A DNA stretch of 64,000 nt, from positions 4,154,001-4,218,000 of the forward strand of contig NC_092679.1 in assembly GCF_964355755.1 (NCBI RefSeq), in the 5' to 3' direction. A program made the position numbers and the translations under genes. Shown one piece after another: positions 44,063 through 56,531 of this stretch; position 1 is the stretch's first letter, and each line of letters opens with the position of its first letter. Below the pieces are notes generated by a model that saw only the letters and a list, made by a program, of their open reading frames with translations, did no database searches and was not told where the DNA came from. The stretch comes from Antedon mediterranea (taxonomy: Eukaryota; Echinodermata; Crinoidea; Comatulida; Antedonidae).

Positions 44063-47000
44063 ATGAAACCGTTCTGCAGCTGTACGATTATGTACTTATT
44101 GGTGGTAGTGTTTAATGGCTTTACAGTTAGTGGTATTGAAATAATCAAGTCTTTCTCACAAGATAATTATTGTAATAAGAAATCAGGTAATAAATACACA
44201 ATATTGTTTATAAAATAGACCTACTTTGATGGATTGTAGGCCTATAATAAAACTTTATGTGACAAAAAAATGTGATCTGCCCATATATGGACATGATGAT
44301 GTCATATTGGTTGAAGGTTCTTTGTAAATTCTTTTATTATTGATATATTTGGATATTTCTTAAATAATTTATAATAAATCTATTTTTTACTTGTTTTTTT
44401 TAGTTTTAAACATGTTAAACTTAGGCCTATGTGTTAGAGAAAAGATATTAGTTAAATTGTTTTTTGGAGTTTCTGTGTTATATTATTTATATTTTGTTTT
44501 GAGGAGCCTATTCACCACAAGCTTTGCTTTCTTTTAGGCTCCTCCACTTTATATTTATATATTTGTAAAGTGAAATAAATAAATGAATGAAATGAATTGA
44601 AAATATTTGGGCATATCACAACCATATTTGTGCACATCACATTGTTTTTTGATTTTTTTTTTTTATTGTCACATAACGTTTCATAGTGTAGACAGACTTG
44701 TTGGTGATTGCATTTGAAAATGCCAGCCATCATTTTTTTGGCCTCTAATTATTTATCGCTTAACTTTATATTATTTGTAATTTTAGTGTTTTTTTTCTTA
44801 TATTATTTTGATGTATTTTTCCGTAGAGAGCCGCATGACTGTTATTTTTATATTGATTTACCTTTCGGTCTGTTTTCATGTACGCTTTGTTAATAATAAT
44901 GGCGAAGCCTGATATGATTATGATACTTATAATTATTATTTAAACTACCGTTTTACATTAAAGGTTCGTTTGAAAAATACTCTTTTTTATAGAACATTCA
45001 GCGCTTCAAACAAAATTACCTTGTTTTTGCCCGAAAGAATGGTATGATGGTCAATTTTTAAAATCTCTATGTCCCACGATTGAAACACGAAAAAAAGAAA
45101 TACAGTTAATTAAAGGAGAAAATGTAACTTTTGAATGTCGTGTGTCTAAAAAACTTGGACCGGTATGTATAATGTTACACTACTTTATCAAATATTAATA
45201 GTATAGGCCTATTATACCGATTGAATTAAAATATAGAGGATCGACACCCCTTTATATACTTGGTTCCCACTAGGACGCAACGAAAGTAATTGACCAATCG
45301 TAGGCAATTATATTATATTCGAACTGTCGCTAGAGCTTCGTTCTCACTATAACGCAACGCATGCGCAAGACTCAAACGCAATGCAAGCGTGTTGACCACT
45401 GACAAGCGACAGTTCAAATAATCCATCGCTTGTGATTGGTCAACTCACTTACGTTGCGTCCACGTCCTTGCGTTGCGTTCTAGTGAACCAAGCTTAATGT
45501 CATTGGTCAACTCGCTACGTTCTTGCGTTGCGTCCTACATGCAGTATAGTATAGTGGGAACTTACTTTTCCCATAAAACGAATGATGGCAATATGTGTTT
45601 TCACTAAACGACCAACCCACAGGGGATACCCATATTTAAGCGTGGTTCCCACTAGCGACGCAACGCAAGGACGTAACGCAACGCAAGTGAATTGACCAAT
45701 CACAAGCGATGTCTTATTCGCTTGTGATTGCTAACTGTCTATTCGCTTGTCATTGGTTAAAACGCTTGCGTTGCGTTTACGTCCTTGCGTTACGTTCTAG
45801 TGGGAACCAAGCTTAAGAGGGGAATGTGTCGGGTCCCCGGAAGGGGCTCTGGGTTCTACAAATAGTGATAAATGATTTCCTATTTGATAAAATTACAAAG
45901 ACTATAACGAAACGTATCAAATTTGTGACATTTTATTGTATAATTTTCTATTACAGGACCCCCACTATAAAATTCGTATGTGGTGGTGTAATGGAACGGC
46001 GGGTGAAAAATGTTACACGAATGAACAAGCACCTGACCGGGGCACGCCTACTTATTTTGTCTATTCAGAGAGTGGGTATGAGGCTAAGGAGTGGTTTATA
46101 CGTTTCACCATCACGAACGCCAGCAAAATGGATGAGAATACGTACACGTGCGTGGCAAACACGGAGGATTTTGATTATACAGAAACTCCGGGCTATAACA
46201 GCATTCACGTGTCTGTACATGGTAAGTATTTCTTTATTGTTATAAATAAAATGATTATTTCTTTTCTTAATGAACTCACTTCTGAGGACGATCCAAGCTT
46301 ATTGATCGAAACGTCGAGAAACTCAACAGTTCTTTTCAAAACTAATAAACGTGGTGTACCGCAAACTTTATATCAACACTTAATGCACTTGTTAATAATG
46401 AAAAATTCCCCTCTATTTCAGATGCTGTTAAACCAAATCTTATTTATCAACCACCGCCAAAAGTCAACAAAGTTGATGGTAGACTGGTAGAACTGTACTG
46501 TGCTAGTAGTGGATATCCAGAGACTAATATCCAATGGGTTAAAAATGGAACACCACTAACAAACGGCCTAAATAGCACCAACATTATACAATATGGAAGC
46601 CAATCAGTTTTACAGATTAAATCGATAACTGAGTCGGAGGAAGGAACGTATCAATGTATTGCGTCTAATAAATTAGATTTAATTGAATCACAAGGAACGA
46701 CGGTGACAGTCGGTAAACAACAGCAAAGTAAGTCTCCGTAAATTTAACAATATTGGTATTGGTAGATATTTCGAAATAAATTTGGCGGGAAATTTGGTCA
46801 TGTGGTTCTTATTGTTTTCGTTGTTTTATAGAGTGGAGTTGGTTCATTTGTCTATACATAGCAATAATGTCGTTCAGTGGTGTCGTCACAGCCATAGTGT
46901 TGGTGGTAGTATGCTCAAGTCGGCGAGGTTGGTCTTTTTACGATTTTGATATTAACTTAACGATATTCGTTCACGTCAGTGGAGTGATTAATACCAGCAA

Positions 47001-47263
47001 TTCAATATTGTGTATTATATAACACCTAAATACCTGTCATTTGATTGACGAATGTGGGTCACATGGCGTGCAATAGTACGCACTATTAAACGATCGTTAA
47101 ATAGTACTTTTTCGTGTATTATAATATACGATTGAGAAATCATTTTTTCCGTTTTTCATTTATAGAAAAGGAACAATTTGACTCGGCTGTGACTGTCGAT
47201 GGCCGTAGAGCATGTCATTCGTACTCGCCCATTCCACAAGTGTTACTAATAAACAACGTATAA
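44063..47263 (+). CDS. Ig-Ig-TM receptor gene C (352 aa)
   Basis: Exons 44,063-44,186, 44,993-45,162, 45,957-46,221, 46,422-46,727, 46,832-46,927 and 47,166-47,263; 1059 coding bases in frame. Order is signal peptide (MYLLVVVFNGFTVSG region), a cysteine-bearing linker (CFCPKEW), and Ig1 split by an intron (ENVTFECRV; MWWCNGTAGEKC; DENTYTCVAN). Ig2 follows (VELYCASSGYPETNIQWVKN; EEGTYQCIAS), then TM (GVVTAIVLVVVC followed by SSRR) and a short tail with HSYSPIPQVLLINNV. Same domain order, intron positions and phases as genes A and B, so the three are tandem or inverted paralogues. No TIR or kinase. The donor after the TM exon (GTTGGT) is weak. The cell-surface role is inferred; the ligand is unknown. 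Confidence 0.82.
44254..44696. mobile_element. MITE family 2 split by a nested LINE/SINE 3' end
   Basis: Left half: ACTTTATGTGACAAAAAAATG...GGACATGATGATGTCATAT. Right half resumes at about 44,605 with GGGCATATCACAACCATATT and ends ATAGTGTAGACAG. The ~300-base insert ends GTAAAGTGAAATAAATAAATG plus an AATGA repeat, a retroelement tail. Lies in gene C intron 1. Confidence 0.7.
45255..45497. mobile_element. MITE family 1, two adjacent copies
   Basis: TTGGTTCCCACTAGGACGCAACG (partial copy) is followed by CTTCGTTCTCACTATAACGCAACGC...GTTGCGTTCTAGTGAACCAAGCTTAA (full foldback copy). In gene C intron 2. Confidence 0.8.
45643..45816. mobile_element. MITE family 1, full copy with TTAA flanks
   Basis: Runs from TTTAAGCGTGGTTCCCACTAG to CTAGTGGGAACCAAGCTTAAG. 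The arms contain two GCAACGCAA blocks and CCAATCACAAGCGA. The flanking TTAA on both sides suggests TTAA-targeting (piggyBac- or Kolobok-like) mobilisation. Confidence 0.85.
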
Positions 47264-48029
47264 CAGAAGAAGAAAGTTTTTATTGAAGAACAAAGTTGTA
47301 TTGGGACAACAATAAGGGGCACCCAACCAAATGTCCCCTATAAGTAATAGGGTTGTCCCTAAAATAAGGTTTCGTAGGTTGTAGTGGTAAAACCATATTA
47401 TCCCCTCTTTCATTATGGGGAAAGTGTCCTTTTAAATAGGGTTTCTTCCTGTGTCCCATGTCTACTATTGTAATAGAGATTACTATTGTAATAGAGATTA
47501 CTATTGAAATAGAGAACGCCAAACACCTTGTTTATTTATTCGACCTTTAATAATTTGAGAACGATATTGAAAACAAGATATTTTTTTTTTTAAAGTTTAT
47601 TTTAAGATATGTTATTCACAATTCTAATTCATTCCAGGTGAACTGTACGGGAATATTTTATAATATTAACAATAAAATGGAAATAAATATTATTTATATT
47701 AGTTATTACAAATAATAATTTTATTGTATCGTATTCCTTATGTTTATGGAAATTTATTTTTTGTTATTCCTATCTTTAATTAGTTTAATAAGTAAAAAAT
47801 ATATATAGTTTATGACCGGCCATGTTTACAACAACAAAAAAACAGCTTTAGATGCTACCTTGGAAAACAATAGATCCATGATGCGACAAATCGATATAAT
47901 GAAAAAAATCCCCGAATTTGTTGTTCAAAAGTCATGTAAAAAAACAGACAGCGCCACCATGCACAATAACTTTTTAATGAGCTTGCATGCTAGCCTCCAA
48001 TAAAAGACGTGACGGACGGATAAACAAGA
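47264..48029. other. Intergenic DNA between gene C and zfyve21
   Basis: Contains gene C 3' flank (AATAAAATGG near 47,670 is a possible poly(A) signal), a short TACTATTGTAATAGAGAT triplication at 47,463-47,515, and the zfyve21 upstream region. No gene seen. Confidence 0.5.
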
Positions 48030-51000
48030 ATGGCTTCAGATTCAGGAAAACAGCTTGTCAAAAGTAAGAGTGGATTACGTATGATAAGTATTGAGGAGAA
48101 GGACAATAGTCCCTTTCAACTTTTAGAGCCACCATGGGTACCAGATATGCAGGTGGGTATGCAAGTTGTCAGTGAAGTCTAGCCTAGGCCTAGCCCTAAC
48201 TAGCCTAGGCTAAATAGGCTAGGCCTACGGGTATTCAGGCCTACTACTAGCCTAGGTAGGCTAGGCCTAGCTAGGCTAGGCTAGCCTTAGTAGGTAGGCA
48301 GGAGGCTAGATAGCTAGGCTAGGGCCTAGTTAGGCCTGCCTGGGCCCACCCAACTCCACCAGGCGCCTTAGTAGGCTAGAGTAGTAGTAGATAGCCTAGG
48401 CTAGTAGCTAGGTAGTATAGGTAGCCTAGCCTAGTTAGCTAGCCTAGCGCCAGGCCCCTGCAGGCCTGGCCTAACTAAGCCTAGCTAGGTCTACACAGGG
48501 CCTAGCTAGGCTAGTAGGGCCTGGACCTAGGCTAGGCCCTACGGTTGGTGAGCTGATTAACAATCAAGGCAAGAAAAGGGGAGGGCTAGCCTAGTCCTAT
48601 ACGTTAATCCTATCTATCTAGGCCTATTCATTTTAACGCAGTGGTTAGGAATCCGGCACCGGAACTCAACTGCACATTGTAACAAATCCAGACAGAAACT
48701 TTACACACTGAGAACTAAACCTAAAACTAAAAACATCCCTCTAGGCAATGGTGGGTAAAGACGATGATGGATAAAGACGATGGTCAATAAAATACAATTT
48801 TTTGAATAAGAAAAAAATTCAAAATATATAAAGAATTGAACCTACAAAATCTAGCCGCAGTACCACACCACTAAGCCAGCCAACCAGTCGGAAAAATTGG
48901 TGTGTACATGAGGTTATAAAAATGTGCATGCATGAGCAGAGGGGTGGAGGAGGCAGGGTGTATTTAATGCCTCTACTACAGTATTAACTATTAGTAAGTG
49001 TTAGCTTGTCAATTGTATGACCCACTATACGACCCCCCTGGGAGAGTTGCATAATTTGTCTGATGTGTGTGATACCATGACGCACCTGTCTGTGTATAAA
49101 AAATATGACTTGCCTTTAGGTGATTATGACACACCCATCTTTATGCACTGTGATCATGTTTATGATAAATATAGTGGGTGGTAAAGTAACGGGCACTGAC
49201 ACACCATTCATTGCACATTGTTCATTGATGTTGCGTACCATTTAGGTTTTTTGAGCACCCCTGCATCAATACTGATTTGTAAATGACGCATCCATGACAC
49301 ACCTCGCCCATGGATCGTATACTAGTGGGTCATACAATTGACAAAGTGCATAACTAAGACTACCTGATAATTGCTATTAAATATTTCTTTTTTTTTAGTC
49401 TAAAGAGTGTATTAAGTGCCATTCAAAATTTGACTTAATGAAGAGAAGGGTAAGGATTTCAAACGTTGTCGCATAAAATAATATATGACCACATGGCTCG
49501 AAATTGAAACAAACTCCGCAAATCTAACTTGAAAAATTTAAAAGCTAACTAGCAGACTATCAAACGTATATTTAAAAATAAATTACAACCAGCAAAATAC
49601 TTTGGAAATTTTTCAATATCAATTACAGTGGAGTTGTGGCTTGGTGGTTTATGATGCTTGGCTAACAATCCTGTTTTCAAGTTCTGTCAGTTTCTATTAA
49701 CAATTAACTCCACTCACAAAGACTTGTAATAAGAGCATCTTGTGTTGTTTGTCTTGTGAACATTATTCCCACCTTTTTGATAGTGAATGAATTTGCCTAT
49801 GATTTGCCTAAATACAGTATATATAAAAACATCAAAACAGTATGAAAAATCTACTTGCTATGCTAGCTAGTATATTATGGTGAATTTCAAGCCCTGTCGC
49901 ACAGTAGTAATTTATTCGTTAGCAGAAACAAAACTTTAAATCAGATATGCGTTTTCATTTAGCATCATTGTCGACGATGTGGACTTTGTTTCTGCAATGT
50001 CTGCTGTGCTAGTAAAGTCGGTCTTCCTCGGATGAACTTTGTTGACCCCGTCCGTATGTGTTCTGAATGTTCTGTTGTCACGAAAAAAGAAAATGAATTT
50101 TATGACAAGCATCTGAAGTGTTTGATTACTGGAAGTTTCTTCATGTTATCAGCTGCTGATGCTGACGAAGATAACATTGTGACATATGTCAAGCTCACCG
50201 CTAACCACAGGTGAGTCTCTCGTTTTATCCATGTCCCACCAAATGTCCATTAATTAATATAAAAAAGTAAATAAATAAAAGTGTATGCATGGTATGATCT
50301 CGAGTCAACCAGCAGTGAAGTCAACTGATACTAAGTGTGTGTGTTCAGAAGAAGATGGCTACAAGAACAGTAATAACATTGCTCAGTCTTGTACAATCCT
50401 ATTGGTCCAAGTACAATACTTAAAATATCTGGTCAACAAACATAACCACCTTCTTTTGTGCCTGGTTGTCGTGTCATAGTTTCCACAGTAGGCTCAATCT
50501 CATTGAATAGATCTGTACTTAGTGTGTCACTTTGCAATCACATTTCAAGCCAAATAAACAATAAACAAACATCTAATTCCCCTTTTCATTCCAATAAAAA
50601 AAAATGTTATAATAGTGTTTTGTATAAAACTTAGGGGTGACACAACATTAGGCACTTTATAAATCCAGGATATTATTATAATCTTACTGTACAGTAATAA
50701 TGGTAATAATATTTATTTGGATCAACACTTTTTTAACAGTGGCACACATGCGTAAATGGTGCTTCTATACAAATTACAAAATTTAAACAACACAATTACT
50801 TAAAAAACTATACACAAACAATGGAAATTAAAAACTGAAACTAAAACATTTATCCTATTTGATTGAGAACTAAAATATAAAATTTGACTAAAGGCTTATT
50901 TACAAGACTTTTTAATACAACAACTAATTTTGCAACAGCAACGGAAAAGAAAGCACACATTTTAAAATAAAACAGTTCAAAATTGTTATAGAATTCAGTA

Positions 51001-54000
51001 AATTCATATTGTTCTTATCATAAATGTTTAACAACAATAGTTTTGTTTAATATAGTTTTTCTTCTATAGATTACAAAATTGAAATTTAGCAATGCTTTCC
51101 ATGTAAAGATGATATAGCTGTAAGATAATATAAAATAGTTGTTTGTACTTTGTGATGGTATTGTCAGGTTTCAAAGTATATACTGCCCTCGTCAGCTCCT
51201 CAGACATGTAAACATGTTTATGCAACTTAAAGGGATTAAGTTAATCTCCTTGTAAAGGTCAAGATCTGTTAAATACATTTCTGTCATAATTTACCTAATT
51301 TTTTTGTATAAATTACTGTAAAATGAAGATGATCTTTAAATTTAATTTACAGTGTGATGCTCCTTGCCAGTTAATTTATATCGTATGTTATCACTTTGCG
51401 ATCGTAATTCATACTCGTAAAGCAGTCAATAAATCTAAAAATAGAAAACAGTTACTGACATCAGAATATTTTTTTGAAATTATGAATTTCTAATAACCGT
51501 ATTTATAGGGTACATTGAAAACAAGCTTTTTCCGTTATTTTTCAAGTTACAAATAATAGTGCTAGTACTGTAGATTGAAAAAAATATAATTAATTTAAAA
51601 AATAAATTAATTAATAACAATGAGCAATGTAACTGTATGCAGCACCCACTGTATGCACGAGAATTGAAAAAGCTAGAACCAGTGTAGCCTTCAACAATGA
51701 AGTTTGCTCCTAAAGGGAAGAAGAACAACTCCTTGACGCAAAGCTATTCCACCGTAGTTAAATTACAATTTTAAGCATGGCTTTATTTGTGTACACATCA
51801 TTAATTGTAAATTTACAATCTTTTAATTCATTTATCAGTGGAAAATTATTTCCATTTACTGTATTGTCATTTGCAGATAAAATATACATATAAATTATGT
51901 TGGCTCTGGGAGAGATATACAAAAACAAATAAATAAAAGTCTTCATCTTTTTGTAGAACGATAATGTTCAATGAAGAGAAACCTGATCGAGAGTCAACAA
52001 AGACGAGCAGGTGGGTTTACGACCCAGTAGACATGATCAACATACAAAATCTGAACATTGAAACAACAGGTGATACTTCACATGGTGAGATATGGCATTG
52101 TCTTATATAATTTTTTTCATTAATAAATGATGGATACTGAAAAAATATGCGATATACTGTATATAGTATTTTGGCTGATTGTTTTAATAGCATGATGTAA
52201 TGATGATAACAATATGTAAATCTTAAGCCCTGTCTACAGTATCAAACTTTATGTGACAAAAAAATGTAATGTGCCTATATATGGACATGGTGATATCGTA
52301 TTTGGGCATACCCCTTTTTTTTTGTCACACTAGTTTGGTTGTGTATACAAGGCTTAATATTGTTCTCCTAATGCTAAGCTTCTAAGCGCTTCACATTATT
52401 GCCCCAGTCATTTTTGGATAAAACACGTATGGACAGCTGCTTCCATAATGTTGCAACTTCATATAGTAATTAGTGCAATTGTGTTTGACTCTACCTAGTA
52501 CCCATTTACTCCTGGGTGGGGAGAGGCAAGCGTAAATAAAAAGTCTTGCCTAAGGAGGCACAAACAATTTGACAATCATTGGTCTCGAACTCTTGATTCT
52601 TTAATTAAAAATACAACGCCTAACACAATGCCCTTACTAATATATTTTAAAAGTGAACTGTCAGTGTCAATTGTTTATTATTAAACTCTGCTTTCATTAT
52701 TGGCTGCATCTTGGTTACTGTATATATATCTTGGTAAGTTTTTTCAAACAATATATTTATGTGTATTTGTAATTTAATTTTATTTATTTATTCGACTTCT
52801 CACTAACTCAGTTAGTGAAGGATCTGGACCAACAGGTGGTAAACACCTCTAAAACGGTCCAGTCCCAATTTGCACAGTGGCTGTGTGTGACAGTGGCTGT
52901 GTTTGTGTTGACTAGTACACCGGGGTAACCCCCTACTCGTCTCGAAAGATGTACTAGGTTCTTTAAAGTGCGCATGAGCTATGTGTACACTGGACCTACG
53001 GTTTATAGTCCTTATCCGAGAAGACTCGTTCTACCACCAGAACCATGGAGCGAGTGAGCCTCGAACCCTTGCCGATGTTATGGCTACGTAATTACGGTTC
53101 CACTGTAGTGTCTTAACCGCTCGGCCACTCACTCGCTAAATGTAATTCGCATTTTGTTTGCACACAGTGCTATTGATTGTGAATGCATATTAATTGTAAA
53201 TAATGTATGAATGTTTATTTGTAAATATTGTTTGTTTGTTTTTGTAAGGTGTGTTTCCACAGTAACAGGACATTGTTAGTACTGTACATCCCTGCACTTA
53301 AGCCTAGAAAAGAAAACAGTTCCCTATTATAGCCCATTTAAAATTTACCATGGTAATAACTTATGCATTCTAGTATAATGTATCCAGGACATTGTTAGTA
53401 CATCGCTACACCTAAGAAGAAAAAAAACAGTTCCCTATTATAGCCCATTTAAAATTTACCATGGTAATAACTTATGCATTCTAGTATAATGTATCCAGGA
53501 CATTGTTAGTACATCGCTAAACTTAAACCTACACCTAAGAAGAAAAAAAAACAGTTCCCTATTATAGCCCATTTAAAATTTACCATTCTAGTAAAATGTA
53601 CCCAGGAATATAAAATATGATTTTGCTACAACAAAATACAATTATTACAAGTACTCTTAAGGATCATATTCAAGTGTCTTTTAGGCATCAGGCCAACCCT
53701 CAAACATCATGGTGTACAGTAGGTGAATAGTATCATAGTACAATAACATTAAGGCCCCAGAGAGAACTATTTATACAGGAAAGTCAATTCAACTATCACA
53801 AAAACAGAGACCTGAAAAGCAGCCCATTCCAAGCCTGTACACTTTATGCTAGGTTTTTGTACTAATCACTGTATATAAATACATAATTGTCAGTTTATTA
53901 TTAAAATATTAATATTCCTCACAGGTTTCATGCCAAAAGCAGCCGTCTTGAAATATAAATACCTAGACAACAGCAAAGAAGTCATTTTGAAAGTGCCTGA

Positions 54001-54427
54001 TGATAATAGCAAAAAGCAATCTATGGCGTGGATTGTAGCATTGCAAAAGGTAATGACTCTAAATATATTTAATTGTATATATGGTAGACATAGAAAATGG
54101 GCTACATTATTTTATTTGAAGCCAACGATACACAGTTAAATGTATCTGCTATGTAAAGGGGGGACAAAATTATTAGTCCGATGTTTTCACCAAGTATTGC
54201 ATAAATGTACAAATGTCTTATAAATTGGGTAAATTCAAAATTGATAAACTATATTGTACCTACTGTATATATTTATCGTTGTACCTATATATATTTCGAC
54301 GCATGACTTGATTTTATAAATCATTTTATTCTTTTGGAGTGAGTTCCACAATTGTTTTTATTCTTTCACATTTTATTCTTATTTTTTTCAGGCTGTGAAA
54401 ATGTTAATGTCATCCAAAGAAACTTAG
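48030..54427 (+). CDS. zfyve21: Zinc finger FYVE domain-containing protein 21 orthologue (236 aa)
   Basis: Exons 48,030-48,152, 49,399-49,449, 49,963-50,210, 51,957-52,084, 53,925-54,049 and 54,392-54,427; 711 coding bases, in frame. The N-terminus has the family's SGLRM and PPWVPD. A FYVE zinc finger spans about residues 42-107 (CIKCHSKFDLMKRR, HHCRRCG, CFCNVCC, PRM.FVDPVRMCSEC), which binds phosphatidylinositol 3-phosphate on endosomes. The C-terminal half is the PH-like domain ending SMAWIVALQKAVKML. Length matches the human protein (234 aa). In vertebrates ZFYVE21 regulates focal-adhesion turnover and endosomal signalling; the same role here is inferred. Large introns hold MITEs and SINEs; all zinc ligands are present. 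Confidence 0.97.
48180..48560. repeat. TAGGCCTA/CTAGGC-rich low-complexity tract
   Basis: Dense runs of CTAGGC, GGCCTAG and TAGGCCTA in both orientations, in zfyve21 intron 1. Related tracts lie at 59,990-60,350 and 60,905-61,010. Confidence 0.9.
52225..52357. mobile_element. MITE family 2, full copy with TTAA flanks
   Basis: TTAAGCCCTGTCTACAGTATC...TATACAAGGCTTAA; inner blocks GTGACAAAAAAATG and CATATATGG. In zfyve21 intron 4. Confidence 0.85.
52363..52635 (-). mobile_element. tRNA-derived SINE, same family as 20,121
   Basis: On the minus strand: degenerate tRNA head with GAGTTCGAGACC, then CCTTAGGCAAGACTTTTTAT and CACCCAGGAGTAAATGGGTAC, ATACGTGTTTTATCC and GTGAAGCGC. Parallels the SINE at 20,121 along its length. 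Confidence 0.75.
52780..53147 (-). mobile_element. tRNA-derived SINE with Ser/Leu-like head
   Basis: The minus strand starts GCGAGTGAGTGGCCGAGCGGTTAAG and has GGGTTCGAGGCTCACTCGC. This is a tRNA-like head with a long variable arm, followed by ~280 bases of body ending in an AAATAAATAAA tail. In zfyve21 intron 4. Confidence 0.75.
53265..53600. repeat. Three tandem ~115-bp repeats
   Basis: GGACATTGTTAGTAC...AACAGTTCCCTATTATAGCC...TTTACCATGGTAATAAC recurs three times; the third copy is shortened. In zfyve21 intron 4. Confidence 0.9.
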
Positions 54428-54561
54428 GAGAACAGTATTTCCAAGGAGTTTTTTTACTCGTTTACCATATCTTTCATAAGTAACTGTTTGAACTCAGTTG
54501 TAAGCCCATCTCCCTTGAATACAAACATTGCTAAGCCTTCAGGAGTGGAACTGAGAACAGT

Positions 54562-54698
54562 CTTATATACTATGTCTACACTATCAAATTTATGTGACAA
54601 AAAAATGTGATACCCATATACGGACATGTCATATCACGACCATATTTGGGCACATCACACTTTTTTGTCAAACTAGTTTGATAGTGCTGACAGAGCTT
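54562..54698. mobile_element. MITE family 2 in the zfyve21 3' UTR
   Basis: ATACTATGTCTACACTATCA to TTTGATAGTGCTGACAGAGC with the usual inverted inner blocks. It lies between the stop codon and the probable poly(A) signal, so the mRNA may contain the hairpin. Confidence 0.75.
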
Positions 54699-54818
54699 TA
54701 TACTACAGTATGAACTTTGTAGTATGCCTTTAAAAACAAAACATCTGTGTATAAAATTATGTGCACCTATTCAATTCTTCTGTGAATTTCAAATTGGTTC
54801 AGTATTCAGTAATTTGTA

Positions 54819-54824
54819 AATAAA
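54819..54824 (+). promoter_or_regulatory. Poly(A) signal candidate, zfyve21
   Basis: AATAAA about 390 bases after the stop codon; first canonical hexamer downstream on this strand that I see. Confidence 0.35.
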
Positions 54825-56531
54825 AAATGTAATTTTCCTAAAAACATTCAGTCTAGGCTTCAAACTCAATGAAGTTTGTTTGCTAATAGACCAGTTTCAC
54901 GCTTCTTAATTTAACGTTAGTGATTGCGCAATATCAAGAAAAATTCCCAAATTCATTGGAAAGGTACACAGACAAAAAGCTATCATTTGGACTAAACAAT
55001 ATTTTATAAAATTTTTATTTTTAGTACTATTGAAAACGTACAATATATATTTTAAATTATAGTAATATAAAAATTAAATTGTCATTTGTATGACAATATG
55101 TATATTAAATGTTATTTTTAACAAAATTATGCTTGCCAGACTAGGCTTAAGGTTTTTTAAACAAAGTAATCTAGTATGCATGCCCCACTTAATTTTAAAA
55201 TTTGATTCATCTTTCCAAATATTTGGTTTAGTCAGGGGATCTCCAAAAAATGATGGTTCTCAGAGATCTCCATCATCTTCCTTCAAAAAGCATCTCAGAA
55301 TAATTTGAAGTACGGTATCTTATTTGAGTGCATGGGTTACCTATTTACGTACAAGGTCCACAAAAGGGCCCCAGTGGAGTTGGAATCACTTACCTCATTA
55401 CAATATATTTTCATCAAACCACATTGTTTTTCTTTTATTTATCCTCAGCCGTAGACTGTATATAATGTCACCTACAAATGTTACTATATGTACAAACATT
55501 CCATAATATAAGAAAAGTTGATCCAAAAAATTAAAACTAATCTCTGTAAAGTAACAGTAAAACTTCACAAAAATAAATAAGTTATATTAATTTTATTCTG
55601 TAAATTTATTAAAACAATGCATCATATTTTTATTATATGTTAAAATAATAATAATGTAAAAATATAAGTCGTTAAATAGAAGTATTATTTTGCTGACAAA
55701 TAAAAGAAATTTTAAAATATTTTCTGTCAATATTTATTAAATGCTGTTTAATTTCATTGGTTAACCTATCATTTTACACCTTTCCTTGCAGTTACAAGGT
55801 CTTAACAACTGACCATGGTCAAAGGAGGTGGCCAAGCAAACCCAGTCCAGCTTTAGAGTAAGGCCTTCAACCAAACTAAATTTCAATCCAGCATTTATCA
55901 TGATAATCTCCAGGTATTGTTACGTGTTAGCCACGAGTTCTCTCATTCTTAGCTATGCAGTATAAAGTTGATTGCAACCCAGCATATTATGCTTTATGTC
56001 AACATCCAAGTACTGTATACTCAACCCTTTATAAATGGTGGTACTCAGTAGTGGCGTTGTAATGGCTATGAGCACTCACTGGCTAAACCCAGGGGCCTAG
56101 AGCTAAAGCTTGGTTCCCACTAAAACGTAACGCAAGGACATAAACGCAACGCAAGCGTTTAAACCAATGACAAGCAAAGTTATAGACAGTTAGCAATCAC
56201 AAGCGAAGAAGCCATCGCTTGTGATTGGTCAATTCACTTGTGTTGCGTCGCTAGTGGGAACCACGCTTTATGGGGCAGTGTCTAGAGGAAAAAACAGGCA
56301 ATTGTGTCAAAAAGGCCCGAGGCCTCCAGCATTGGAGGGCCACTTAGGGTTACTAAACCAGGGGCCTCAGGCCTCTGCATTACGCCACTGGTGGTACTGT
56401 ATTGTCTTTTTGTATGCGTCCCTGTTACACATTGGGAAAGATATGTACAGTGGATTTCGGAGTTTGTCTACTTGTTTAGAATTCAATGATAGTTAGTTAG
56501 TTGATAGTTTTAACTGACCATCAGCAATGTA
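54825..56531. other. Intergenic DNA between the convergent zfyve21 and nepro
   Basis: AT-rich; holds a family 1 MITE (56,104-56,272). The small open frames here show no domain and sit in repeat-like sequence. Confidence 0.55.
56104..56272. mobile_element. MITE family 1, full copy
   Basis: TAAAGCTTGGTTCCCACTAAAACG to CGCTAGTGGGAACCACGCTTTA, almost the exact inverse of the copy at 45,643. Confidence 0.85.

Noticed and set aside
53060-53147. tRNA-Ser/Leu gene on the minus strand
   Set aside because: Good A and B box words but imperfect stems, and a SINE body with an A-rich tail follows directly.
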